In this document: positions 1 to 8,372 of the stretch, one piece after another
How positions within the stretch are numbered: position 1 is the stretch's first letter
Layout of the letters: every line of letters starts with the position of its first letter
Source: Paraburkholderia guartelaensis
GTDB lineage: Bacteria; Pseudomonadota; Gammaproteobacteria; Burkholderiales; Burkholderiaceae
Assembly (NCBI RefSeq): GCF_004353905.1
Contig: NZ_SMOD01000026.1
Span: 31,023 to 95,022, forward strand
DNA length: 64,000 nt
Reading direction: 5' to 3'
Notes under the pieces: model-generated
The model's database searches: none
What the model was told of the DNA's origin: nothing
Seen by the model: the letters and a program-made list of their open reading frames with translations, nothing else
Made by a program: the position numbers and the translations under genes

Positions 1-1022
1 CGCGGCACGCCGTAGAACGGGTGCACGTTGCCGAACATCTTCGGCATCGTGTTGTTGCGCTCCATCGCGTAGATCATGCGCGAGGTCGTCGCCATGTAGG
101 TCGTACCGGTGCCGCTCGGGCTCACGAATGCGTCGACGTAGAGCAGGATCGCGAGCCAGTTCAGGTTCAGCGCGATCGCGAGTTCCGCGAACGGCGACTT
201 GAAGTTGAACGTGTTCCAGCCCTTCGCGACGTCGGCCGGATTGACCGCACCGATATAGGCGATCTGCAGCAGCACGTAGATGACGAGTGCACAGAGGATC
301 GAGCCGATCACTGCGAACGGCACGCTCTTGGCCGGATTGCGCGCTTCACCCGCGAGGTTGATCGGGCTCTGGAAGCCATTAAACGCGAACACGATGCCGC
401 TCGTGGCCACCGCCGTGAACACCGCCGACCAGCCATACGGTGCGAATGTGGTCGTTTCGCCGAAATTCTCGTGGTGGAAGCTTCCAGCCATCAGGCCAAT
501 GATCGTCAGACCCGGGATGATGAACTTGAAGATCGTGATCGCGCTGTTGGCGCGCGCGAACAGCTTCACACCCCAATAGTTGAGCATGAAGTAGATGATC
601 ACGAGAATCGCGGAGAGCCCGAGCCCTGAATGCGTCAATGACCCGTCGACGAAGAGCGCATGCGCCCACTCATAGGGCCAGGTGCTCATGTACTGGATCG
701 AGGCTTCGGCTTCGATCGGGATCACCGAGACAATGGCGATCCAGTTTGCCCACGCGCTGATGAAGCCTACCAGTGCGCCATGCGAGTAGCGGGCGTAGCG
801 GACCATACCGCCCGACTCCGGGAACATCGCACCGAGTTCGGCGTAGGTGAGCGCAATGGCCAGAATGACCACGGCGCCGATGACCCAGGCGCAAACCGCC
901 GCCGGACCTGCAATTTTCGCCGCCTTCCACGCGCCGAACAGCCAGCCCGAACCGATGATCGAGCCGAGGCCGGTGAACATCAGCGCGAACGGGCCGATGT
1001 TCCGTTGAATAGAACTTTTCAC
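1..1022 (-). CDS. APC superfamily amino acid permease (3' end off the window)
   Basis: An inner-membrane amino acid/polyamine/organocation transporter; the substrate cannot be read from the sequence. The visible 340 residues are a series of hydrophobic helices. The first carries the APC signature near residues 6-25 (GPFALMFTGLGSIIGSGWLF), and a glycine- and proline-containing FAFNGFQSP segment lies in the middle. The C-terminal part lies beyond base 1. I chose the GTG at 1022 because AGGAG sits six bases upstream and the conserved helix begins about nine residues later. It is divergent from the cold-shock gene across a 430-base gap. An aspartate or aromatic amino acid permease is possible, but only the family is certain. 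Confidence 0.85.
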   Translation of the reverse strand, partial: MKSSIQRNIGPFALMFTGLGSIIGSGWLFGAWKAAKIAGPAAVCAWVIGAVVILAIALTYAELGAMFPESGGMVRYARYSHGALVGFISAWANWIAIVSVIPIEAEASIQYMSTWPYEWAHALFVDGSLTHSGLGLSAILVIIYFMLNYWGVKLFARANSAITIFKFIIPGLTIIGLMAGSFHHENFGETTTFAPYGWSAVFTAVATSGIVFAFNGFQSPINLAGEARNPAKSVPFAVIGSILCALVIYVLLQIAYIGAVNPADVAKGWNTFNFKSPFAELAIALNLNWLAILLYVDAFVSPSGTGTTYMATTSRMIYAMERNNTMPKMFGNVHPFYGVP

Positions 1023-1455
1023 GTCTTCTCCTGTTTCAAGAGCAGATCGACACCGCGTTTATCCCGTCTGTTGTGCGGGCGGGTTTGCTGCGGTTGTCGT
1101 ACCTCCACACAAAAGATTGCGCCTGTAGGCGCAACTCCTGCGCGGCGCGTAGTTTAACCGGTTGCACCACGGAAGGGCGTCAAAAACGACCTCCTAATAC
1201 GAAAAAGTCATTTGCTTATCAAGCTTTGTAAGGGTTCGTTTCGACCCTGTAGCAAAAAAATACGAACTTTCCCGGGGACCCAGTTGACCTTCCTGCCATT
1301 TAGCCGTATAAAGTTCGGGCAGGATTTCAAGCGGCGAGTGTGAATAGGTCTTTCGTAGTTCGCCCATCAACGGTACTCCGGCTGGTCCCATACCCCTTCC
1401 TTGATTTTCGTGCACCTCTCGGGCTTCGGCCTTCATTCATTTTTAGGAAAGTAAT
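1023..1455. other. Divergent intergenic region with the cold-shock leader
   Basis: There is no credible gene here. The right half is the promoter and long untranslated leader of the cold-shock gene. The left half should hold the permease promoter, which I could not assign. A small perfect hairpin (TTGCGCC, four-base loop, GGCGCAA) lies at 1117-1134. Bases 1195-1275 are noticeably richer in A and T than the surroundings. Confidence 0.6.
1284..1312 (+). promoter_or_regulatory. Sigma-70 promoter of the cold-shock gene
   Basis: TTGACC at 1284-1289 and TATAAA at 1307-1312 are separated by exactly 17 bases. Transcription would start near 1319, giving an untranslated leader of about 137 bases. Long leaders are usual for cspA-type genes, where the leader folds differently at low temperature. 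The boxes are read directly from the sequence; thermosensing is inference. Confidence 0.7.
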
Positions 1456-1659
1456 ATGGAAACCGGTACCGTCAAGTGGTTCAATGACGCAAAGGGCTTT
1501 GGCTTTATCACCCCGGACGGCGGCGGCGAAGATCTGTTCGCGCACTTCTCGGAAATCAAGGTTGACGGCTTCAAGACGCTGCAAGAGAACCAAAAGGTTC
1601 AATTCGAAGTCCGCACGGGCCCGAAGGGCAAGCAAGCTGCCAACATCAAGCCGGTCTAA
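1456..1659 (+). CDS. Cold-shock protein, CspA family
   Basis: A 67-residue single cold-shock domain that binds single-stranded RNA and DNA and acts as an RNA chaperone in the cytoplasm. RNP1 (KGFGFI) is at residues 13-18 and RNP2 (DLFAHF) at 26-31; both are intact, and the length is typical. The start follows a purine-rich AGGAAA six bases upstream. It is a single-gene unit with a consensus promoter, a long leader and a strong terminator. The genome probably carries several csp paralogues, so I do not assign a letter. Confidence 0.97.
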   Translation: METGTVKWFNDAKGFGFITPDGGGEDLFAHFSEIKVDGFKTLQENQKVQFEVRTGPKGKQAANIKPV

Positions 1660-1737
1660 GTACTGCGCTCATTGGTCTGCTACGGCTTACAGGATCTGAA
1701 CGCTGCTTCTGCGAAGTTCCTGACTAGCAAGCTTACC

Positions 1738-1776
1738 GAAAAACCCCACGCTTCTTCCGGAAGGTGGGGTTTTTTC
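1738..1776 (+). terminator. Bidirectional terminator between the csp and yegD genes
   Basis: ACCCCAC at 1743-1749 pairs with GTGGGGT at 1764-1770 and is followed by a run of T. The complementary strand also has a T run, so the hairpin can end both the rightward csp transcript and the leftward yegD transcript. Confidence 0.85.
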
Positions 1777-1817
1777 TTGCCTGGCGCTTTTCAACAGAGT
1801 TTAGGCGCCCCGCGCGT

Positions 1818-3077
1818 TTAGCCGAAAAGGCGCTGCGCGTGAATGCCGAGACCCGTCGCCACGCTGGCGAGACGGTCGCCGAACACGGCCTGCGACTGCG
1901 GAAACGCCTCGGCCAGCGCCTGCGTCAGGAACAAGAGGCCGGTCGAGCCGCCAGTGAAGTACAGCGCGCTCACCTGAGCCGGCGCGACACCCGCCGCCTG
2001 CACCGTTTCACGCGCAGCCTGCACGATGCGGCGCGTCTCTTCACGACCCGCCTCGACGAGTTGCGTGTCGCCGAATGCGAGACGCAAGTCTGCCTCTACA
2101 GCCTCGAGGTCGATCATCGTCTCCCCGCCCGCCGAAACGCCGATCTTCGCCTCCTCGGCGCGCGCCGTGAGCGCGTGACCCAGACGCTCGTCGACCACAC
2201 GCATCAGCCGGTCGTGATGGCGCGTGTCGGTGTACAGATGGCGCATGAGCTTCAGCTCGGTTGCGCGCTTGGGCGTGTAGATCGTGTTGATGAGATGCCA
2301 CGTCGCCAGATCGAAATAGATGCGGTTCGGCACCTCGCGGCCTTCGGCATCGAGCGACTGGTAGCCCAGCTCGCGCAGGATGGTCGCGAGTTCGACGCGG
2401 CGGTCGAAGTCGGTGCCCGCCACGTGCACGCCGTGGTGCGCGAGCACGTCGTCCTTGCGTTCGAGCCGTGTCATGCGATCGGGCCCCACGCGCACGAGCG
2501 AGAAGTCCGACGTACCGCCGCCAATGTCGGCGACGAGCACGAGCCCTTCTTCCGCGAGGCGCGACTCGTAGTCGAACGCCGCCGCGATCGGCTCGTACTG
2601 GAACTCGATCTCGCGAAAACCCACCCGGCGCGCCGCGGCTTCGAGCTGGTCCTGGGCGAGCTGATCGGCGCGCGGGTCTTCATCGACGAAGAACACCGGA
2701 CGGCCCAGCACCGCGCGCGAGATCGGCGTGCCCGAGCAACGCTCGGCGCTGCGCTTCAGGTGCTCCAGAAAGATCGTGATGATTTCGGTATAGGGCATCG
2801 CGCTGCCGTCGCCCAGATCGGTCGTGCTTTCGGCAAGCGGCGAGCCGAGGATGCTCTTCATCGAGCGCATCAGCCGGCCGTCGAAGCCGTCGATATAGGA
2901 CGCCAGCGCCGCACGGCCGTATTCGCGCGTGTGTTCGTCGACGTTGAAGAACACCGCCGTGGGCAACGTGGTGTGTGCGCCTTCCACCGGCGCGAGGCGC
3001 ATTGCGCCGTCGGCCGCTGCCGGGAGCGCCACCGCCGAATTGGAGGTTCCGAAGTCAATCGCGCAGAAGCTGGTCAT
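1818..3077 (-). CDS. yegD: Hsp70-like chaperone, YegD family
   Basis: A 419-residue actin/Hsp70-type ATPase-domain protein. The phosphate-1 loop (AIDFGTSNS) is at the N-terminus, FQYEPIAAAFDYE and ADIGGGTSDFS (phosphate-2) lie near the middle, and YFTGGSTG (adenosine loop) near the C-terminus. As in E. coli YegD, it lacks most of the Hsp70 peptide-binding domain, so it is not DnaK. Its client and function are not established. The upstream frame stays open, but the ATG at 3077 puts the phosphate loop at the extreme N-terminus, as expected. It is monocistronic, with terminators on both sides. Confidence 0.88.
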   Translation of the reverse strand: MTSFCAIDFGTSNSAVALPAAADGAMRLAPVEGAHTTLPTAVFFNVDEHTREYGRAALASYIDGFDGRLMRSMKSILGSPLAESTTDLGDGSAMPYTEIITIFLEHLKRSAERCSGTPISRAVLGRPVFFVDEDPRADQLAQDQLEAAARRVGFREIEFQYEPIAAAFDYESRLAEEGLVLVADIGGGTSDFSLVRVGPDRMTRLERKDDVLAHHGVHVAGTDFDRRVELATILRELGYQSLDAEGREVPNRIYFDLATWHLINTIYTPKRATELKLMRHLYTDTRHHDRLMRVVDERLGHALTARAEEAKIGVSAGGETMIDLEAVEADLRLAFGDTQLVEAGREETRRIVQAARETVQAAGVAPAQVSALYFTGGSTGLLFLTQALAEAFPQSQAVFGDRLASVATGLGIHAQRLFG

Positions 3078-3190
3078 GGCAAGAGCGCGCCGCAGCGAAT
3101 GCGCGCGCAAGAGAGGAAAGGTCGGGGGGATCGGCTTTGTAGCACGAAAGCGCCGCGCGGGGCAACCGCGGGCCCATGATGCGGCCCCGC

Positions 3191-3224
3191 AAGAAAAAAA
3201 CGCGCGGGCCATGCCGCGCGTTTT
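3191..3224 (-). terminator. Terminator of the nitroreductase gene
   Basis: CGCGCGG at 3201-3207 and CCGCGCG at 3214-3220 form a seven-base stem with a six-base loop. Reading leftwards it is followed by seven T residues (the A run at 3194-3200). It lies 45 bases beyond the nitroreductase stop codon. Confidence 0.8.
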
Positions 3225-3268
3225 CGCTAAAGCTCGCAACCCTTCATGGGTGCGTGGCTTGCCCCGAC

Positions 3269-3871
3269 TCAGCCCTTGAACGGCTGCTTCCAGGCGTTCG
3301 CGTAGGCGATGTCGCCCATCGCCGAGCGCGTACGTTCCGCCTTTTCACGGTCGCGCAGTACGGGCTCCAGCTTCTCGGCTTCGCCATAGTGGCCGATCGA
3401 AATGATCGAGAGCGGCTCCACGTCGTTGGGCAGCGCGAATTCCGTGCGGAACGCCTGCACGTCGAATCCGCTCATCTGATGCGCCGCGAGACCCAGCGCA
3501 TGCGCCTGGAGCACGAGCGACATGGCCGCGGCGCCCGCATCGTATTGCGCCGTGCGATTCACTTCGCCCTTCGCGTTGAGCGTGTGTGCCGTCACCGCGA
3601 TCAGCACCGACGCCGGCGCGTTCCACTGCTGATTGAACGGCACGAGCGTCGCGAATGCGCGCTTGAACGCGACTTCGTCGGCGCTGCGGTCGAACACGAT
3701 AAAGCGCCACGGCTGCAGGTTGTAGCCCGAGGGCGCCCAGCGCGCCGCCTCGATCACCGCGTGCAGCGCCTCGCGGCTCACCGGCTCGCTCGAATAGGCG
3801 CGCGGGCTCCAGCGGCCGGCGATGAGTTCGTGAATGGGCACGGCTGTCGGTGCGGGTTTGTGCTTCGTCAT
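3269..3871 (-). CDS. Nitroreductase family flavoprotein
   Basis: A 200-residue FMN-dependent oxidoreductase of the nitroreductase family, expected to use NAD(P)H to reduce nitro compounds, quinones or similar acceptors. Family features are RWSPRAYS near residue 20, the ARWAPSGYNLQPWRF FMN-contact segment around 45-60, and HYGEAEKLEP near the C-terminus. The ATG at 3871 gives a normal family length; longer upstream starts only add residues that do not look like protein. The substrate cannot be predicted. It is transcribed alone, between two hairpins. Confidence 0.88.
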   Translation of the reverse strand: MTKHKPAPTAVPIHELIAGRWSPRAYSSEPVSREALHAVIEAARWAPSGYNLQPWRFIVFDRSADEVAFKRAFATLVPFNQQWNAPASVLIAVTAHTLNAKGEVNRTAQYDAGAAAMSLVLQAHALGLAAHQMSGFDVQAFRTEFALPNDVEPLSIISIGHYGEAEKLEPVLRDREKAERTRSAMGDIAYANAWKQPFKG

Positions 3872-3953
3872 GCCTTGTGTGTCCTTGGGGTGTCGGGCGG
3901 CATGCCCGGGGGTCACTAGAATAACCGCAGCGTGTGAAATACGCTCAAACGCA

Positions 3954-3979
3954 ACGGGCGACGCTGATGCGTCGCCCGT
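3954..3979 (-). terminator. Hairpin downstream of the MFS gene
   Basis: An 11-base perfect stem (ACGGGCGACGC and its complement) around a four-base loop lies 57 bases past the MFS stop codon. The T run on the minus strand is short and interrupted, so termination efficiency is uncertain. Confidence 0.5.
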
Positions 3980-4035
3980 CGGGGTGCGCCGAAATGCGCA
4001 CCGGCGCCGTGAAGTCGCGGAGGCCTGGCGCCTCG

Positions 4036-5319
4036 TCAGGCCGTTTGAACGCCCACGGCGCGCGGCCCGCGGTTGATGCGCAGCACGAGGAAGGACGCCA
4101 CGAGACACAAGCCGCCCGAGATCATCGACGCCACCGTATAGGTGCCGAGGCTCGAGCGCAGCAGGCCCGCGCCGAACGCTGCGAATGCCGCGCCGAGCTG
4201 ATGCCCCGCCACGACCCAGCCGAACACGATCGGCGCGCGCTCCTTGCCGAAGACATCGGTGGCAAGCCGCACGGTCGGCGGCACCGTCGCGATCCAGTCG
4301 AGGCCGTAGAACACCGCGAAAATCGGCAGCCCGAAGAAGTCGATGCCGAACGCGTGCGGCAAATAGATCAGCGAGAGTCCGCGCAGCCCGTAGTACCAGA
4401 ACAGCAGCAGGCGGCTATTGAAACGGTCCGAGAGCCAGCCCGAGAGCGTCGTGCCGAACAGGTCGAAGATGCCCATCGTCGCGAGCAGCGAGGCGCCCTG
4501 CACTTCGGTCATGCCGTAGTCGCCGCACATGGCGATGAGGTGCGTGCCCACATAGCCGTTCGTGCTCGCGCCGCAAATGAAGAAGCTGAAGAAGAGCAGC
4601 CAGAAGTCGCGCGTGCGGCTCGCCGTGAAGAGCGCGTCGAACGCAATCTTCAGCGGATTTTGATGCGGAGCGGGCGGCGCGACGGGGGTGCTCTCGTCCT
4701 CGCCGAACGGACGCAGACTTACGCTCGCAGGCCGCTCGGGCAGCAGGAACAGCACGAGCGGCAGCACCGCCGCGGCGGCCACGGCGACCACGAGCACCAC
4801 CGACTGCCAGCCGTGCTTCTCCACGATGGCCGCAAGGAGCGGCAGGAACACGAGCTGGCCCGTGGCCGAACTCGCGGTGAGGATGCCCATGGCAAGCCCA
4901 CGGTGAGAGTGGAACCAGCGCGTGACGACAGTGGCCGAGAGCGAGAGCGCCGCGACGCCGGTGGCGCCGCCCACCATCACGCCCCAGATGAGGATCATTT
5001 GCCATGGATGCGTCATCAGCGCGGAAAGCGCCACGCCTGCCGCCATGGTGCCGAGCGCCGCGAGCAGCGTGGGCCGCACGCCGAAGCGCTGCATGGCCGC
5101 CGCCGCAAACGGGCCCATGAGGCCATAGAGCGCGATGTTCACCGAGATGGCGAGCGAGATCGTCGCCCGGCTCCAGCCGAACTGATGCTCGAGCGGCACC
5201 ATCATCACGCTGGGCGTCGCGCGCGTGCCGGCCGCCGCCAGCAGCACCAGAAACACCACCGCCACGACGAGCCATCCGTAGTGGAAACGCCCGCTTATTC
5301 GTCTCGCTGCCCAGTTCAT
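4036..5319 (-). CDS. MFS transporter controlled by the divergent TetR repressor
   Basis: A 427-residue major facilitator protein with about twelve hydrophobic helices in two six-helix halves, split by a polar loop near residues 205-235. The FHYGWLVVAVVF N-terminus resembles the oxalate/formate antiporter-like and monocarboxylate-like MFS subfamily. It could import an organic acid or export a toxic compound. The ATG at 5319 is preceded by GGAG, seven bases away, and begins just before helix 1. It is divergently paired with a TetR regulator, and the shared gap carries two operators, so expression should be induced by a ligand of that repressor. Confidence 0.88.
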   Translation of the reverse strand: MNWAARRISGRFHYGWLVVAVVFLVLLAAAGTRATPSVMMVPLEHQFGWSRATISLAISVNIALYGLMGPFAAAAMQRFGVRPTLLAALGTMAAGVALSALMTHPWQMILIWGVMVGGATGVAALSLSATVVTRWFHSHRGLAMGILTASSATGQLVFLPLLAAIVEKHGWQSVVLVVAVAAAAVLPLVLFLLPERPASVSLRPFGEDESTPVAPPAPHQNPLKIAFDALFTASRTRDFWLLFFSFFICGASTNGYVGTHLIAMCGDYGMTEVQGASLLATMGIFDLFGTTLSGWLSDRFNSRLLLFWYYGLRGLSLIYLPHAFGIDFFGLPIFAVFYGLDWIATVPPTVRLATDVFGKERAPIVFGWVVAGHQLGAAFAAFGAGLLRSSLGTYTVASMISGGLCLVASFLVLRINRGPRAVGVQTA

Positions 5320-5408
5320 TGGTGCTCCAGTTGCGCCGCGCCGGCTTCGACACGCCGATGTCTTCGTTGGTATGACCACTCGCTGCGACGATTCGCCATC
5401 GCTGGATT

Positions 5409-5424
5409 GTTACCGATCGGTCAC
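5409..5424. promoter_or_regulatory. TetR operator 1
   Basis: GTTACCGATCGGTCAC is an almost perfect 16-base palindrome sharing the GTTACCG half-site with operator 2. Its centre is 34 bases from the other centre, about three helical turns. It lies just downstream of the predicted transfer gene start, where it would block elongation or support cooperative binding. Confidence 0.8.
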
Positions 5425-5431
5425 AAGTGTG

Positions 5432-5460
5432 TTGCGATAGTAGTTACCGCTCGGTAACAT
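5432..5460 (+). promoter_or_regulatory. Candidate promoter of the TetR regulator
   Basis: TTGCGA at 5432-5437 and TAACAT at 5455-5460 have a 17-base spacer. Operator 2 overlaps the spacer and the -10 box, consistent with autorepression. The boxes are weaker than those of the opposing promoter. Confidence 0.45.
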
Positions 5461-5465
5461 GTCAA
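5437..5465 (-). promoter_or_regulatory. Promoter of the MFS gene
   Basis: On the minus strand TTGACA (5460-5465) and TACTAT (5437-5442) are separated by exactly 17 bases. Operator 2 fills that spacer. A bound repressor would therefore exclude RNA polymerase directly. Confidence 0.75.
5443..5458. promoter_or_regulatory. TetR operator 2
   Basis: GTTACCGCTCGGTAAC is a palindrome with perfect seven-base arms. It is placed between the -35 and -10 boxes of the MFS promoter and overlaps the candidate tetR promoter. Confidence 0.85.
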
Positions 5466-5493
5466 GCAATCACCCTGATCGCGAGATGCCCTC

Positions 5494-6135
5494 ATGAAAC
5501 ACGAAGGCCACGACGAAACGTCCACCGCCGCCGCGCGCACGCCCCGCCCCCGCGCACAGACGGCCGGCGCGCGCGCGCACGAGCATCTGCTGCGCGCCGC
5601 CGATGAGCTGTTCTATCGCGAGGGCGTGCGCGCGGTCGGCATCGAGGCCGTGGTCGAGCGCGCCGGCGTCAACAAGATGAGCCTGTACCGGCAGTTTTCG
5701 TCGAAGGACGATCTCGTCGTCGCCTACCTGCAGCGCTGCGATGTGCGCTTCTTCGAGCGCTTCGACGAAAGCCTCGCGAAGCACCCTGGTGAACCAGCAA
5801 AGCAGTTGGTGCAGTATTTCGAGGACCTCGCGCGCCGCGCCTCGGTGCCGGACTATCGCGGCTGTCCGTTCGTCAACGTCGCGACCGAATTTCCCGACGC
5901 CACGCACCCCGCACGGCGCAGCGTCGACAACAACAAGACGCGGCTCATGGCGCGGCTCACTGCGCTCGCGCAGGAAGCCGGGGCCAAAGATCCGGTCGCG
6001 CTCGCCGAGGAACTCGCGCTGCTCGTGGAAGGCGTCTATGCCGCCAGCCAGACTTACGGCCCCGGGTGCGGCGCGATTCTCGCCGCGCCACGCATGGCAA
6101 AGCTGTTGATCGAGGCGGCATGTCCCGGGCGCTAG
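5494..6135 (+). CDS. TetR/AcrR family transcriptional repressor
   Basis: A 213-residue one-component regulator. After a disordered Arg/Ala-rich leader, residues 27-73 form the TetR DNA-binding domain, with the typical AADELFYREGVRAVGIEAVVERAGVNKMSLYRQF pattern. The rest is an all-helical ligand-binding domain containing CPFVNVATEFPD, a segment common in one large TetR subfamily. It is divergent from the MFS gene, and two matching palindromes lie in the gap. It most likely represses both itself and the transporter until a ligand binds; the ligand is unknown. The DUF1415 gene starts 19 bases downstream and may be cotranscribed. Confidence 0.93.
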   Translation: MKHEGHDETSTAAARTPRPRAQTAGARAHEHLLRAADELFYREGVRAVGIEAVVERAGVNKMSLYRQFSSKDDLVVAYLQRCDVRFFERFDESLAKHPGEPAKQLVQYFEDLARRASVPDYRGCPFVNVATEFPDATHPARRSVDNNKTRLMARLTALAQEAGAKDPVALAEELALLVEGVYAASQTYGPGCGAILAAPRMAKLLIEAACPGR

Positions 6136-6154
6136 CCGCCCGTAAAATGACACG

Positions 6155-6724
6155 ATGAACGAAACCGCTGCTCCGTCCCCCGAACACGCCGCCATTCTCG
6201 AAGCGACCCGCCACTGGCTCACGCGCGCCGTGATCGGCCTGAACCTCTGCCCGTTCGCGAAAAGCGTGCACGTGAAGAACCAGATTCGCTATGTGATCAG
6301 CGAGGCGACCGATCTGGAAGGTGTCCTCACCGATCTCGAACGCGAGTTGCAAACGCTGGCCGAGGCGGATGCTGCGGAAATCGACACGACGCTCCTGATC
6401 CTGCCCCACGCGCTGGCAGACTTCGCCGATTTCAACGATGCGACCTGGTTTGCCGAGCGTCTCGTGCAGCAGCTGCGGCTGGAAGGCACGCTTCAGGTCG
6501 CGAGTTTTCACCCGCAATTCCAGTTCGAAGGCACCGAGCCCGACGACATCGAGAACTACACGAACCGCGCGCCGTATCCGATCCTGCATCTGCTGCGCGA
6601 AGCGAGCATCGAGCGCGCAGTCGAGGCGTTCCCCGACGCCGCCGACATCTACGAACGCAACCAGGAAACGCTGCGCAAGCTCGGGTTCGAAGGTTGGCAA
6701 GACTGGATGAGCAAGCGCGACTGA
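6155..6724 (+). CDS. DUF1415 family protein
   Basis: A 189-residue cytoplasmic protein of the conserved DUF1415 family, with no characterised biochemical function. Family features include the N-terminal NLCPFAKSV segment near residues 30-38 and the central VASFHPQFQFEGTEPDDIENYTNRAPYP block around residues 118-145, which is highly conserved in proteobacteria. It follows the TetR gene by 19 bases on the same strand. It converges with a methyltransferase gene whose stop codon is only 19 bases away. Confidence 0.88.
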   Translation: MNETAAPSPEHAAILEATRHWLTRAVIGLNLCPFAKSVHVKNQIRYVISEATDLEGVLTDLERELQTLAEADAAEIDTTLLILPHALADFADFNDATWFAERLVQQLRLEGTLQVASFHPQFQFEGTEPDDIENYTNRAPYPILHLLREASIERAVEAFPDAADIYERNQETLRKLGFEGWQDWMSKRD

Positions 6725-6743
6725 CGCCGCGCTGCCCGCAGGT

Positions 6744-7607
6744 TCAGCTTTCGGTTGCCGCTTCGGGCTCCGCCTCGCCCTCATCAGCGAAAAAGCGCTC
6801 GCGCAGATCCGCGAGCCCGAACGTATCGAGAATCTCGTTGAGCCGCGCCGCCGGACGGCGTCGCGGCAAATCCTTGTACTGGGCGATGATGAGTTCGTTC
6901 TTCATCGAGTGCTCCCAGCCCACCAGTTCCGTCACGCTCACCTGATAGCCGTGCGCCTCGAGTTGCAGACAGCGCAGCACGTTGGTGATCTGGCTCCCGA
7001 ATTCGCGCGTATGCAGCGGATGGCGCCAGATCTCCGTGAGTGCCTGGCCGAGCGACTTGCCCTTGTTGCGGCGCAGTACCCCCGCCACCTCGGCCTGGCA
7101 GCACGGCACGACCACGATGTAGCGTGCGTGCTTCTTGAGTGCGAAGCGCAGGGCGTCGTCGGTGGCGGTGTCGCAGGCGTGCAGCGCCGTCACGATATCG
7201 ACCGTTGGCGGCAGTTGCGGCGAGGTGATCGAATCAGCGACCGACAGGTTCAGGAACGACATCCCGCCAAAGCCGAGCCGTTTGGCAAGCTCCTCCGAGT
7301 GCTGCACGAGCTCGTCGCGCGTCTCGATGCCATAAATGTGTGACCTGTCGCGCTGATCCTTGAAGAACAGGTCGTAGAGAATAAAGCCCAGATAGGACTT
7401 GCCTGCACCGTGATCGACGAGGGTCACGTCGCGGCCATCCTGCTTGAGGTCCTTGAGCAGCGGCTCGATGAACTGGAACAGGTGATAGACCTGCTTCAGC
7501 TTGCGGCGGCTGTCCTGGTTCATCTTGCCGTCGCGCGTCAGGATGTGGAGCTCCTTGAGGAGTTCGACGGACTGGTTCGGACGGACTTCGTAAGTCTTGC
7601 TGGACAT
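6744..7607 (-). CDS. Class I SAM-dependent methyltransferase (Methyltransf_32-like)
   Basis: A 287-residue cytoplasmic protein with a Rossmann methyltransferase core. Motif I (VDHGAGKSYLGF) is at residues 64-75, an acidic YGIETRDE strand end follows, then ALHACDTATDD and VVVPCCQAE in the later core strands. These are typical of the family that also contains the eukaryotic METTL25-like proteins. The target is unknown; a protein or RNA substrate is possible. The start codon opens the conserved N-terminal helix, and no alternative start looks better. The acidic, Ala/Glu-rich tail is probably disordered. Confidence 0.83.
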   Translation of the reverse strand: MSSKTYEVRPNQSVELLKELHILTRDGKMNQDSRRKLKQVYHLFQFIEPLLKDLKQDGRDVTLVDHGAGKSYLGFILYDLFFKDQRDRSHIYGIETRDELVQHSEELAKRLGFGGMSFLNLSVADSITSPQLPPTVDIVTALHACDTATDDALRFALKKHARYIVVVPCCQAEVAGVLRRNKGKSLGQALTEIWRHPLHTREFGSQITNVLRCLQLEAHGYQVSVTELVGWEHSMKNELIIAQYKDLPRRRPAARLNEILDTFGLADLRERFFADEGEAEPEAATES

Positions 7608-7982
7608 CGGCGTGGTCAGATGAAAGGCGTGGTATGTCGCGAAACGTGCGACAGGCGACAGATGGGTTGCAGTATTTCTGTCATTTTACGAAAAAAGCTA
7701 GTCCAGGCTGCCGAACCCATAAGAGCAGCCAGTGTCGTAATAGCGTCCAGGCACGCTGACCCACGTGCGGACAGGAGGGAGGGGTTGAATAGAAGAGACA
7801 CGAGGATTTTTTCGTCCCCGATGCCCAAAAAGGACCAAAACGCAGCGCGACCGGTCGGCAACGAATCGACAGGGGCGCATTGGGAGGTCGCACCGGGAGT
7901 GCCGGTTGCGATGAATCAGGCTGGCGCAGTCCTCGCTGCGCGAAGAGCGCACGACGCTGAACGGCCTTGCATGGGGCATGCA
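7608..7982. other. Intergenic region between divergent genes
   Basis: 375 bases separate the methyltransferase start and the small plus-strand gene. Open frames here encode basic, low-complexity residues with no start signal, so I call no gene. Promoters for both flanking genes should lie here, the leftward one probably near the AT-rich stretch at 7670-7700, but I could not assign boxes confidently. Confidence 0.5.
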
Positions 7983-8303
7983 ATGAATACGATACCTGAC
8001 GGAAACGCAGAGCAAAAATTCCAGGAACTGCTTACCAAACTCGTCACGGTTCCCGACTGGACGGAAAAGCAGCAACTGGAGCTGGAAATGGCGCGCGACA
8101 TCTCGGTGGAGATGCTGCGGGTCGCGGAAAGCATGCGCGACGGCCCTTCGGATCTCGAGACCTGCCTGATTCTGCTGAAGTACGCGAAGGTGCTCGATTT
8201 CGTGATGTCGGCATTGGCGTCGCGCCGCGATATCAAGCCACAAACGCTGCGTGTGATTTTCAAGCTGGCAGGCCTCAAGGTCGACGAGGCCTATCCGGGG
8301 TGA
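7983..8303 (+). CDS. Small conserved-looking helical protein of unknown function
   Basis: I do not recognise this 106-residue protein. It is acidic, with no membrane segment or cysteine cluster. It looks almost wholly helical, with heptad-like stretches (WTEKQQLELEMARDISVEMLRVAESMRDGP) suggesting a small helical bundle or a binding partner. I chose the ATG at 7983; an in-frame ATG at 7971 is an alternative and would add four residues. Support for a real gene comes from its ordinary amino acid composition and the good terminator 70 bases downstream. Confidence 0.6.
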   Translation: MNTIPDGNAEQKFQELLTKLVTVPDWTEKQQLELEMARDISVEMLRVAESMRDGPSDLETCLILLKYAKVLDFVMSALASRRDIKPQTLRVIFKLAGLKVDEAYPG

Positions 8304-8372
8304 AGCCGATGTAAATCTGACGCACTCCCGGCGTGGCAGCCAGGCCGCCGACGCCGATACTCGATACCCATG

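Noticed and set aside
1764-3179. A 471-codon plus-strand open frame opposite yegD
   Set aside because: It is extremely rich in Arg, His and Glu, as antisense frames of high-GC genes are. The minus strand holds the recognisable Hsp70-like protein.
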